Positions 50,817-62,200 of a stretch of 64,000 nucleotides of DNA are shown one piece after another. Position 1 is the stretch's first letter. The number at the start of each line of letters is the position of its first letter. The position numbers were made by a program, and so were the translations under genes. The DNA comes from Panagrolaimus kolymaensis. Taxonomy: Eukaryota; Nematoda; Chromadorea; Rhabditida; Panagrolaimidae. The notes beneath the pieces were generated by a model. That model was not told the origin of the DNA. It was given only the letters and a program-made list of their open reading frames with translations, and ran no database searches. The stretch covers positions 1 to 64,000 of the forward strand of contig JAJQJQ010000007.1 in the NCBI GenBank assembly GCA_028622995.1, in the 5' to 3' direction.

Positions 50817-53246
50817 TCAAGATTTGAAGGCGACACTTTCAGTATCTCTTGTGTATTCATCACGGAAACGTCGGAAATAATCAATGAGATCTTCAATTTT
50901 GACTTCACCACGAACAGCATTATCACGAGTACGAACATTAACAGTACCATTTTCTTTTTCTTTAGGACCAATAACAAGAATAAAATTGAATTGAGCAAGT
51001 TGAGCATTACGAATTTGCTTATTGAGAGTATCATGGGTATTTTGTTCGAATTCGATTTCAAAGCCAGCATCGAATATTTTCTTTTGAACTTGATCAGCAT
51101 AATCGTTGACAGAATCATGAACAGCTATGACTTTGGCTTGACGAGGAGAAAGCCAGAAAGGCCATTTGCCACCAAAAGATTCAGTGAGGATAGCAGCCAT
51201 ACGTTCAACTGAACCAAGAACAGCTCGATGGATCATAACAGGTCGTTTCTTATCATTGTTTTCACTGAAAAAAAGGAATGCTATAGTAAAATAAGAAATC
51301 AAAAAAGCAACTCACTCAAAGTAGTTAAGATCAAATTGTTTTGGAAGTTGAAAATCAAGTTGAATTGTAGCACATTGATGATTACGTCGAAGAGCATCTT
51401 GGATTGTGATATCAATTTTAGGTCCATAAAAAGCTCCATCACCAGGATTCAATTCCCATGATCGTCCACTTTCATTCAAAGCTTGTTTGAGTTGTTCTTC
51501 AGCATTGTTCCATGTTTCAAGATCACCAAGATATCCTTCTTCTGGCCGAGTACTGAGAATTAATTTGAAAGTAAAACCAAATACTTTTTCATAAGCAAAT
51601 TCCAAAAAGTCCAAACATCCTTGAATTTCAGCAATAATTTGATCAGGTCGACAGAAAATATGAGCATCATCTTGTTGGAATCTTCGAACACGAGTAAGAC
51701 CAGATAAAGCACCACTTAGTTCATTGCGATGAAGAACACCAAAATCAGCAAAACGGAATGGAAGTTCATTATGAGTACGAGGTTGATGATCGAACATTAA
51801 ACAATGACCAGGACAATTCATTGGTTTCAGCGCAAATTGTTCTTTTTCCACTTCAAACCTAAAAAAAGCAATCAATTAATAAGCTAGCAGATAAACAAGA
51901 TGATAAACTTACTGGAACATATTTTCAGCATAATGTTGCCAATGACCACTTTGTTGCCATAATTTTGCGTTGTACATATTTGGTGTGATGACTTCTGAGA
52001 AACCACGTTTACGATATTCCTTTCTGATAAAGTCGACCAACGTATTGTAAATTTTTGCACCTTTAGGATACCAGAAAGCAGAACCAGGAGACATATGATG
52101 AAAGAAAAACAAGTCTTGATCTCGTCCAAGTATTCTGTGATCACGTTTCTTCGCTTCTTCTTGGAACTTTTGCCATTCTTTGAGTTGTTTTGGATCAGGA
52201 AACGAGATGCCATAGATACGTTGAAGTGCTTCAGCTTCAGCATTGCCTTCCCAATAAGAGCTTGAACATTTTGTAACAGCTAAGGCCTTGACTTTTCCAG
52301 TATGACGAACATGTGGACCACGACAGAGATCGATCAAAGGACCACATCGATAGACGGTTGTTGTTGGAGTATTGACTTTTTCATTGATGATACGACGTTT
52401 GAATTCATTGTATTTGAACATTTCTAGCAAATCTTCTTTGCTGACTTCAAGACGCTCGAATGGTTGTTTATCCTTCACAGCACATTTGGCGATTTCTTCG
52501 AGCTTGGGAATATCTTCTTGATTGATTGTAAAGCCATCTTTCCACATATCATAGTAAAATCCATCAGCAATAGGTGGACCATAACAAAGATGAGCACCAC
52601 AGTAACGTTCAACAGCTTCACCAAGAATATGAGCTGAACTATGCCAAAAGACAGCTTTTCCTTCATCATCGTCAAACTTTAGGATTTTCAAAGTTGCATC
52701 ACCTTCAAATGGACGATCAAGATCCCATAGCTGAAAAAAAGATGCCATAAGTAAAGATATGTAAAAGTAATAAGAATACGAACCTCATCATTAACTTTAG
52801 CAATGACAGCTTGATCAGCTAAACCGCGGCTTATTCCTTCAGCAATTTGAATTGGCGTCGTTTTCCATGATTCACCATCAAGAACTTTTCCATCAGCAAG
52901 GGTAATCTTGATTGGTTCATTCTTTTTTGAGGATAAATCGCTCTTGTGTTTTGCCATTAGTTGATCAAAAAGTTCAATTCTTTCTTGAATGAAATCAGGC
53001 CATTGTGAAAGTTCTTCCTTGGATTTGTTGACTTTCTGAAAGATGATATGATGAAGAAATGTGTTATAAAAAAGGTGAAGAAAAACTTACAGGTGTTTTG
53101 CTAACCGGAGCATTTTCTTTTTCAGCGACAACAGCAGCACTCATGACTCGCTTTGAATATACCAAAAGTTGAGTTCGAGACTGGAATGTTAGAAGAGATT
53201 TTCCAAGAAATTTGAGAAGCGTCGTTTTGACTAAAATAGGTGCCAT
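50817..53246 (-). CDS. tars-1: Threonyl-tRNA synthetase
   Basis: Five exons: 53246-53091, 53035-52784, 52730-51913, 51858-51316, 51264-50817; phases agree, giving about 738 residues, close to the cytosolic animal enzyme. It charges tRNA-Thr with threonine. Domains in order: N-terminal leader, TGS domain ([15 protein letters not shown], about 90-155), editing domain with HSSAH (about 166-170) and CRGPH (about 272-276), class II catalytic core with KPMNCPGHC (Zn-binding Cys), motif 2 around [21 protein letters not shown] and motif 3 around [13 protein letters not shown], then the anticodon-binding domain. No key residue appears lost. The first 34 residues are basic, hydrophobic and Ser/Thr-rich with no acidic residue, like a mitochondrial presequence, and a second Met (about 35, MSAAVVAEK) could start the cytosolic form. 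The second intron uses a weak GTTCGT donor. It is divergent from the kinase gene to its right. Confidence 0.97.
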
Positions 53247-53255
53247 TAGTAAGTC

Positions 53256-53273
53256 TGAAAGCAGAAAAAAACA
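53256..53273 (-). promoter_or_regulatory. tars-1: Probable trans-splice acceptor of tars-1
   Basis: On the minus strand a long pyrimidine tract ending CTGCTTTCAG lies about ten bases before the start codon. This is the best 3' splice site near the gene start, with no upstream coding exon needed, so spliced-leader addition is likely. Confidence 0.55.
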
Positions 53274-53279
53274 CGTAAA

Positions 53280-54040
53280 AAAGATATCCAAGAACGCGAA
53301 AAGAAATTGTTAGAAAGAACTACAAAAGAAAAAAGTGAACAAAAAACTACTAAAAACGTTTTTAAAGATACTAAACAAATCTTAAATTACTAGCAAAGAA
53401 ACAAAAAAGCAGCAATCTCTTATTCAATGATACAATTTCATAGCCTAAAACTACTGCTTTACTTTCAAAGACATACAAACTACAATTTTAATATGAAAAA
53501 AGTGAATCCTTTCAACTTTACTACAACTACGAAGGTAATAATAACGTGAGACACGCACGTGGCAAAAAAGTAATTTTTTTAGTGTAAATTGGAAACAAAA
53601 AAAAATAGGAGGAGAAAGAGGAGGAAGCACAGCTGCACTTTTTTTTTCTCATGGCCAATACGAATGAGAACCGCATTTACACAACTTTTTTCTTCTTATT
53701 CTCCCTTCTTTTTAACCATCATCTCATGATCATCATCTTATCATTTTGACATGTTGTTTTGCAACAGTGACGAACTACCAAAAAAAATTTTTTATTGAAT
53801 ATTTTAAAATGAAAAATCCACCCAAAAAACGAAGCTTCATTGTTTTGAAAAAATGATGCAACTTTTTAATTTTGCTCGACAAAAAAAAATGCGATAGTCA
53901 AAAACACCTTCGTTTTGAGAGTTTATTTTAGGCTTCCCCGCGAAGATTTATGTTTGAAACAACAACAAACTTTTTTTTCTCGTGAACATATTTAACAATG
54001 GATTTTAAAAAATTTAAAAACTTTATTTATTTCTGTATTA
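53280..54040. promoter_or_regulatory. Divergent promoter region of tars-1 and the FGGY kinase
   Basis: About 0.8 kb separates two start codons facing away from each other. No ORF of note. It contains a canonical E-box CACGTG at about 53556-53561 and a GGCCAAT element at about 53653 near the middle. Both are known promoter motifs, but their use here is inference. Confidence 0.5.
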
Positions 54041-54045
54041 TTATA

Positions 54046-54052
54046 TTTACAG
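54046..54052 (+). promoter_or_regulatory. 3' splice site just upstream of the FGGY kinase start
   Basis: ATTTACAG ends nine bases before the ATG at 54062, consistent with spliced-leader trans-splicing or a leader intron. Confidence 0.5.
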
Positions 54053-54061
54053 AAGCAAAAA

Positions 54062-56095
54062 ATGGCATCGGATGCAAGGATAATATCCATTGATATTGGA
54101 ACATCCAAAATTCGAGCATGTTTATTTGATACTCAAATGAAATTATGTTGGTTTGAAGAGAGGAACGTTGAAATTATTTATGAATTGGAGGATGATATAT
54201 TAATAGCCGAAATGGATCAAAATTTACTTTGGAATCAATTTAAAGAATTAGTGGAGTTAGCAGGTACAGATTTATTAAAAAATATTGAATCCAAGGAAAT
54301 ATAAGAAATGGAATTGTTTTATTTTACCGTCGCTGAAAGCTAGAAATGAAAATTTCTTATTTACCTAAAAAATTTATTTTTTATTTTAAAAACGCTATAA
54401 TAAGGATACTTGGATAATTTAAAGCTCCATAAACTCTTGATTCACATTTAATTTTTTAGTTTCCAAAGCTGGTGGCCCATCATATATTTTATCTTGTGGA
54501 ATTTGCACTCAACGAAATAGTTTTTGTTCATGGAATAAAGACACTCTCGAGCCTTGCCATCGATTGGTCACATGGAAAGATATGAGAGCTAAAAATGTTT
54601 GTAAAGATTGGAATAATTCTTTTACTGTAAAAGGTTTAAATGCTTTTGGAAAAATTGCACATTTTCTTACTCGATCTGAGCGATTTAAAGCTGCAAAAAT
54701 GTTTCAATTTCTCAATACTATGGTTACTCAACGATTTTTAGTTACGCTTGAAAGAAATCCAAATATGAAAAGTTTATTTAATTCTGGGAAGCTTGCATTC
54801 GGTTGCATTGATACTTGGTTGCTTTCAAAACTTTCAAATGGAAAATATTATTTGAGTGAAGCCGGTTGTGCTTCTTCAACGGGTTTATTTGATCCATTTA
54901 CAAATGATTGGGGTTATGCAATATTAAAATTAATTCGTTTTCCAACTTCAGTGTTGCCTAATTTAGTTGATACTGTCGCAGATGGAAAACCCATAATCAT
55001 TGCAGATGAAAGCATTTTTGGTTTTCCATTAAAAATTGGAAGTGTGGTAAGACTTTTTTTTTAGGCTTGGAAAATGTCTAAAAGTGATAGCCAATAAATA
55101 CGAATGCCCATTTTCCAGATAGCAGACCAACAATCCGCAGTTCTTGGAGCAGGTTGTTTAACTCGTGGTTCAGTTAAAATTTCACTTGGAACTGGAACTT
55201 TTGTCGATCTCGTCACTGGTTCATCTCCTCATGCATCTATGAATGGCCTTTATCCTTTAATTGGATGGAGAACTAATAATTCTCCCACATTCGTGGCTGA
55301 AGGAAAATCGGATGATACAGCAACACTTTTAAATTGGGCGCTTTCCATTGGACTATGTTCAGATATATCTCAAACTTCCACCATAGCTCAATTAACTCCA
55401 GCTGAAGCAAATTTACATTTTGTTCCAGCTTTTAGTGGAATTTCAACTCCTTTGAATGATGATAATGCATGTTCAGCATTTTTGGGAATTCGTCCAGAAA
55501 CAAGTAAAGAACAAATGATTCGAGCAATTTTAGAAGCCATTGCTTTTCGAGTTTATCAAATATGGCAAACATTAGAAAATGAAGTTAATTTTGAAATTGG
55601 CAAAACTGTTAGGTGAGTGACTAACTACTGCAACATTCATAAATCAAATTCCCCATCTTTGGATGCTATCTTTTTCTTTATGGGTAAAAACTAAAGTGTT
55701 AGTGTTTTTAGGATATGTGGCGGAGTAGCACAAAATGATTTTATTTGTCAAACAATTGCAACCTTAATTAATCGACCGGTTGAAAGATTGGTGGATGGAC
55801 AATTTACAGCAGCTAAAGGCGCAGCTTTATTAGCTGGAATTTCTTCAGGTTTGACATTTTTACAATCACACCCATTGCTTTATCACTTTCTTTTTTTGAT
55901 TCAGCATTAGATTTCTTTTTGGGAACTAATTTAAGTTTACCCATTTTAGGTTTATGGAATTTACAATCATCAACAAATTTAGTTAGCATTCAACAAACCT
56001 TTATCCCAGATCAATCATATCGTGAATATTTAATATTGCAATTTTGTAATTGGAATAAAGCTGTTATGAGATGTTTAAAATTTTATAATTCTTAA
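54062..56095 (+). CDS. GK5: FGGY-family carbohydrate kinase, glycerol kinase 5 type
   Basis: Five exons: 54062-54263, 54460-55046, 55119-55612, 55712-55848, 55905-56095; phases agree, giving about 536 residues, near the ~530 of animal GK5. FGGY kinases transfer phosphate from ATP to a polyol or sugar. Visible motifs: N-terminal phosphate loop SIDIGTSK (about 9-16), CGICTQRNSFCSWNK and TWKDMRA, placing the catalytic Asp region as in glycerol kinases, IDTWLL, ADQQSAVLG, second phosphate loop SLGTGTFVDLVTG, and the adenosine-binding segment RICGGVAQNDF. The TQRNSFCSWNK and GLFDPF segments resemble GK5 more than classical GK, so the substrate is not certain to be glycerol. It has no signal peptide. 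Divergent from tars-1 and convergent with the vWA/EGF gene. Confidence 0.9.
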
Positions 56096-56170
56096 GAATT
56101 TTTTTGTTTAATTTTTTTAGGATTTTTTGATAGTTTATAAATTTTTTGAAACTTTTTTTACAACTAAGGA

Positions 56171-56176
56171 AATAAA
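56171..56176 (+). terminator. Polyadenylation signal of the FGGY kinase gene
   Basis: AATAAA 76 bases after the stop codon. It lies only about 31 bases from the opposite-strand AATAAA (56207-56212) of the convergent gene. Confidence 0.65.
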
Positions 56177-56206
56177 AAATTTGGATGCCTGGTTATTTCA
56201 AGTTTT

Positions 56207-56212
56207 TTTATT
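56207..56212 (-). terminator. Polyadenylation signal of the vWA/EGF gene
   Basis: TTTATT, reading AATAAA on the minus strand, 19 bases past the stop codon at 56231-56233. The very short 3' leader is usual for nematodes. Confidence 0.6.
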
Positions 56213-56230
56213 ACAGGATTTTGTTTAAAA

Positions 56231-59200
56231 TTAAAATTTGTAAAAATTTTGCGCTGATACACTGCAGATAAATTCAAATATTGTGTTGACAGTATCTTGT
56301 GCAACTGTTGATGGTGGAGCTGTAATATTATAAAAATAATCACAGGGTAATTGAGAGATGGTAGATTCCGCGGATAATAAAATACATATAAACCATGTTT
56401 TTGTTGTAGCAGCTTGAAGTTCTTGCATTTTGGCTTTGGAAGTGTCTAAATCTTCAACGCGGTTCGAAAGGAATAATACAGCAACGGGTGTTGCAGTGTA
56501 ATTTAACTGAGCTGCCAACACGCTTTGGTAATACACCAAGTCACTGAAATTTTTAATTTTAAACATTATAAAAATAATTTGTGCATACTTTGTTAGTTTT
56601 GCAGTTGGATCGGTAATAGAATTTGCTATTACATTCCCTACCAATGCACCCATTAAGCTATCATAATCGTTTAATTGAATTAAATCGGAATGATCCCCAT
56701 CTCCATTTGCCATATACAATGCTATTTGTTGAATTGGAGTGCCTATTGGTTGTTTCTTTGAAGTCTCATTCATTATGTCTGAATATAATGTGAATCTATC
56801 TTGATTGGCTTCACCAGCATCAATAAAATAATTTACATAAATATTTATGGTTGATGAAACGCATGCTCCATTTAATGTAAACGGTGATGGTGATGGTTGA
56901 TTCGAAGTTGGAGTCGTCGTAATAACTTCACCCATAGTTGTCGTTGTACTTTGATCACCACTTCCACCAGTGGTAGTAGTAATTGGCGCATTTTCAGTAG
57001 TTGTCGTAAAAGCAGGAAGAGCTCCAGTAGGGCTTACAGATGGTGTAGGAGATGGTGGCAATGAGGTTGTTGTAGGGCCACCAGAAACAGGTGAAGTTGA
57101 AGATGGTGGTGCAACAGGTGTTGATGTTGGAATAGTATCTGGTGGGGATCCATTGGTTGTGGTTGATTGAGGTGATTGCATTGTGGTTGTAGCGATTTCA
57201 GTATTTGGGGAAGTTGTACTGCTAGATGGTCCACCACCGGGTGAAATAGTTCCCGAGGTTGTTGAACTTACACCAGGAATAGTTGGGGTCATACTTGTTG
57301 TTGATGTGGATCCACCTCCAGGAATAGTAGGGATTGTTGTCGTTGTTGTTATTGCCGCTGGAGTCGTTGAAACTGTTGTTGTAGGGGTTGTTGTTGGGCC
57401 TATAATAAACTTACGTCGGAAATTCTTGAGGAAGGAAAAAAGAAAAGTAAGGTGGAAAAGAAAAAAAAACAGATGGTTAAAATGATGCTAAACTTTATTT
57501 TTACAAATTAGTTAATAGGTTTGTGACAGTTAGAAGAAGTGATAGCAATAAGATAGAAAAAAACGACGACAAAAACAACATTGAAGAAGTTACAAACCCG
57601 CTGTGGATGTTGTTGATGTAGTTGTTGTTGTACCGGGGCTTAGAAGAGCTAAAACAAATATTTTTTCCGTCATAAATTTGTCTATTAGATATTAACCTTT
57701 TTCACAAAAATCACCATAATATCCTGATGCGCATTGACAAACTACCATATCCGCGGTTCCACCATTTTGACAAATTGGAATATCACATTCATCTCCAGTA
57801 AAACTCGTTGGGCATACGCATAACCCATAGGTGTCTGTGGTTGCACCATTGGCGCATGTAGTTGCTTGAGGCATATACCAATGAATTTGTTGGAAATTAT
57901 TTCCTCTTTCATCTTGGCCATTTACTTGAATTTGAATTGCCATTGTTTGAACAATGGATTGTCTTATTGGAATCTAAATAATTTAGTTAATCAGCGAAAT
58001 TAAAGGTTTAAATATTCTTTACATTAACTTGGGGTGAAATGGTTTGAAAAGCGCATCCATTAGGATCACGTGGAGCCAAAGCTGAACCTTCAAGTAATGT
58101 CAAAGCTCCAGTATCAGAATCAAAAGTTGAAACTTTAAGATATTCGAGGAATGCATCACTTTGTTGATAAAGGCTATTACTAACGCTTGTAGTAATATAT
58201 CGATTTGCATTAGGCACTCCAACAGTTCCAGGTTGAATATTTGGATAATCAGAATTTTGATCTGTTGTAAAACCAATGCTTGTTTGAAGTGGAGTGCTTG
58301 CTCGAATTTGAATTTGGCAACCTTTTGTAGAAGAAGTTTCAACTTGAATTTTCCAATAACCAGCATAATTTTGAATTCCAGTGGAGGCTTAAAATTAAAA
58401 AGATAATAAATGGTTTTGTTACTTTTATTAAAGCTTACGGAAATGATACCACATTGATGCATCATCGCTAAGAGTCAAATAATCTGATGGATTATTAATA
58501 AGGGTATTTGAAGCATCCCAAATTTGAACATAACTACTTTGAGCATTTGCTTTATCACCAGCAATAAAAATTGAAAACCAATCAGAGCGATATTCAACTG
58601 GGAAGAAAGTAATTTGTGGAGTTGCACAATTTGCATAAGTTCGATCTTCAACAATTACGCCTTCGTAAACTGTGCTGGGTAAAGCTGTTTCCATTAACTA
58701 AAAAAATAAATTTTTATTTAGACACTAAAACTCGATGCAAAAGCTTACATTTTTAATATTTGACATATCGCTAAGAATAATAGTTCTTCCAGCACTTGCA
58801 ATTGCAATTTGTTTATAATAATACCAATTTCCACCCGATGAAGGTAAAGTAGTTTGTGTGCCTTGTAAAATAGTATTAACTTGAATTCCACCTTTTCCAA
58901 GTATCTTATTTAATGGTAAATAACCATCAGGTTTTAAAATATCACCAGATGTGAAAAGATAAATCATTGCAGGTTTATAAGTTATTAAACGAGTGGCTTC
59001 CGTGATGGCTTCAATAACCAAACCTTTACCCTCAACGTTGCCCGTGTGATTTGGAAATTGTGGAACAATGGTTTGGAAAACAGTAGTAAATTGAGTTTGA
59101 TCGGTAGTTGAAATAATTTTTCGAACATCTAAAAATTAATAAATGTATTTATGAGTTTAGTAAAAATTAAATAAATTATTTACTTGTATCATCAAAAGTT

Positions 59201-62200
59201 ATAAGAATGAATTGTTTTGCTTGAGAATTACTATGAACCCCATTCATAAATGATGTAATATATTGGCTGAGAAAAACATTAATTGAAAAAGATGATATTT
59301 CGGTATTTATTACAAATGCCACAGTTTCATATGCAACGAAATTGTTATCGTAAGTTGAAAGATAATCCCAATCTTTGCATTGAATATATTCACAATGGCT
59401 TCCACCAATATTTACTGGACAATTACAAATACCAGATACAAGAGATCCGCCATTATAACAAATAGGTGTAGCACAGAACATTCCCATAAATCCGGGTGCA
59501 CATGTACAAAGTTCTCCAGTATTTGCATATCCTCCATTTAGACATGTTCCAGGTGCAGGAGCTTGGCAAACAGATTGAATGGCTCGATTAAATGAAACTC
59601 CATCATCGGTGGTGAATCTTGCATTAATAGTAAAAGTTTCACCCGAAGTTGGACATCCAAATCGATTATTAAAGAAATAATCAAATTGACATGCTGATGA
59701 ATTTCGTGTGACTGCAGTGCTGGTATAAGTCGTGCCTCCACTTGTGAATGAAAGGGTTACAGTTGGTGGAGATTGAAGCTGGGTGGACATAAAAAGTGTT
59801 GGATATGCGGGAACACCAAATTGTGCAGCCAATGATGAATAATCCACCGATGGACTTTGTGCAAATCCAGCAAGAATGGTTTGGCCAGTTTGTTCTCCAA
59901 CAACTAAATTACATTTTTCAGAAGGCATTGGTCCACTCGGAGCAATTGTTAAAGTATAATTTCCTCTTGTTTGCATCGTTGCTTTATAAATAAGTACTCC
60001 TGGAGCTTGAGTATCTAAAACTACAGTGTTACCAGCCACAGGAGCAATGGTTGCAGTAAAATTAAAATTTCCACTAAATGTCAGGAAAATATATCGAGTT
60101 ACAATTCCATCATTTTGTTCAATGGGCACCGAAGTTGTTGAAAAGCAATCAATTTGTTGTCGACTAACTGTTTCAAGATTATAATGATATGGGCCAAGTT
60201 TAGTAACAAAATTTTGAACTGATACATCATCCAATTGATTACATAAATTAACAAAAATTCCACCAGTCATATCTACAAGATTTTCATAAACTGTTGTGTC
60301 AGTCATACATAAAACTGAATCATCTCCATTTAAATTGAAAGGTTTAGTAACAATAATATTTATTGATGTTGCAATATTTATTGCGCTAGCTATAACTTGA
60401 TCAACTAATTCTTCATCTCCTGGATCGGCATCAACGAAAAGGAAAAAGGTTTGTCGCCATGGATGTGTAACGGAAGCATTAAGGGATGAAATAAGAGCAG
60501 CAAAAACTTGTTGACTTTGTCCATTTCCTGAACTGCCACCTTGTAATCCATCAATGGCAGCAACAAATCGAGAAGAATTTGTAAAAATTTGAGTTCGAAT
60601 AAATGGATCTGAATAAGTTAAATTTGCGAACGAAGTCACAACAAAATTATCATAATATCCTGGATGATCCGTATTTGAAGCTAATTTAGTGGCGGCTTGT
60701 TGAATTTGGGGTGAAATTTCTGATTGAGAATTGGTTGTTTGAATAACAAAGTTTAAAGTTTTTTTAGAAGTATCTGGTCGAGGACTCATGGATGAACAAG
60801 ATACTAAAAAAGAGGTAAAAATTTAACATAGAAAAGTTTAATCGCAAAGTTCTTGATATTATTTTGATGTCAAATTCGAAGATGCTAAAATTAAAAAATA
60901 ATTGAAATCTATGACTTACAATTTTCACAAAAAGATCCAGTAAATCCATCCATGCAAATACATTTAGATCCGCCTGACATTGGGAAAGGATTATCAGTGC
61001 CACCATTTTGACAATTATATATTTCACAAGTATTTCCTGATTGATATGGTGGACATGCGCAAGTTTTATTAAATGTTATTATAGTTCCTCCATTGCAATT
61101 TAATGGAATATCTATGGGATCACGATATTCTAAAAATTAATTAAATTGATAAAACATTTTTGCATTTCTTGAGGGTTGCTTACGTGGAATAAAGCAAACA
61201 CTTGGAATCAATCTTGTTGTGACACTAGCCAGTTCAGTGTAAGTTAATTTTGAAAAGAATGTTTTTTCTGAGCAATTCCATGAAGTAAATTGAAAAGGGA
61301 AATTGCAATCAGCTCGAGTGGTACTTGTTGCATCTCCAGCATCAGCAATAACTGAACCATCCATTTGACTTATAGCAGCATAATGAAGAGTTGGAGGAGG
61401 TGATGAAGAAATTATTCTTGCAACAGGGATTACCGGGATTGCTGAAACCAAAAAAATTTTAAAATGGTAGAAATAATATAAAAAAGTTCAAAAAAGTTAT
61501 TCGGTGAAAAATGTTTAAAAAAATACTTACATGCAGATGGATAAGCTTTAGATACATCAACCATAAGACTTGCAGCAAATCCAGGAACAACACTATCAAG
61601 AGAAGAAGTAAAAATTCGATAACTGCATTTACTTGCTCCTTTTATAGTAATTGCGGCAGTGGTATCAGCAATAGCACCACGGAAAACTTGGAAATCCCCG
61701 TAGCTGGCATTTGCTGTCAAAGCTGCTCCATTATAAGTTAAAGAAATTCCTGCACCCGTGGTATAAATAAATATTCCTGTATCATAATGTCCGATAGCAG
61801 CCGAAACACTTGCAGCGGTGGTGCAATCAAAATTTCTTTGAGATGCGATAGTTTCTGGATAATAATTAAGCGCAAATAAAGTTTGAAAAACTTTTGCTGC
61901 ATTGGAAGTTGTGGTTCCAACATTGATGAATTCTCCATTAGAAATGGCAGCAATATTTTGATATGCATTTAGCGCCACAGCAGTATCATTAAATGGTGCA
62001 CGAGCTGATTTGCCTACGATGGTATAAATTGAATGGCCCCAACTTATAGCTGTTCGAGTTAAAATTGATTCGGCAGTATTTGACATTTCAGTATATGGAT
62101 CCGTTGGAGCATAATCTGATGGAGGAGATAAAGTAAATACATAAACATCAGATTTGGGAGTGATGGAAGATTGTCTATAAAATTTAAAGGGAAAAAATGA

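Noticed and set aside
56970..57485. Val/Gly-rich plus-strand ORFs
   Set aside because: Antisense shadows of the Thr/Pro-rich mucin-like exon of the vWA/EGF gene.
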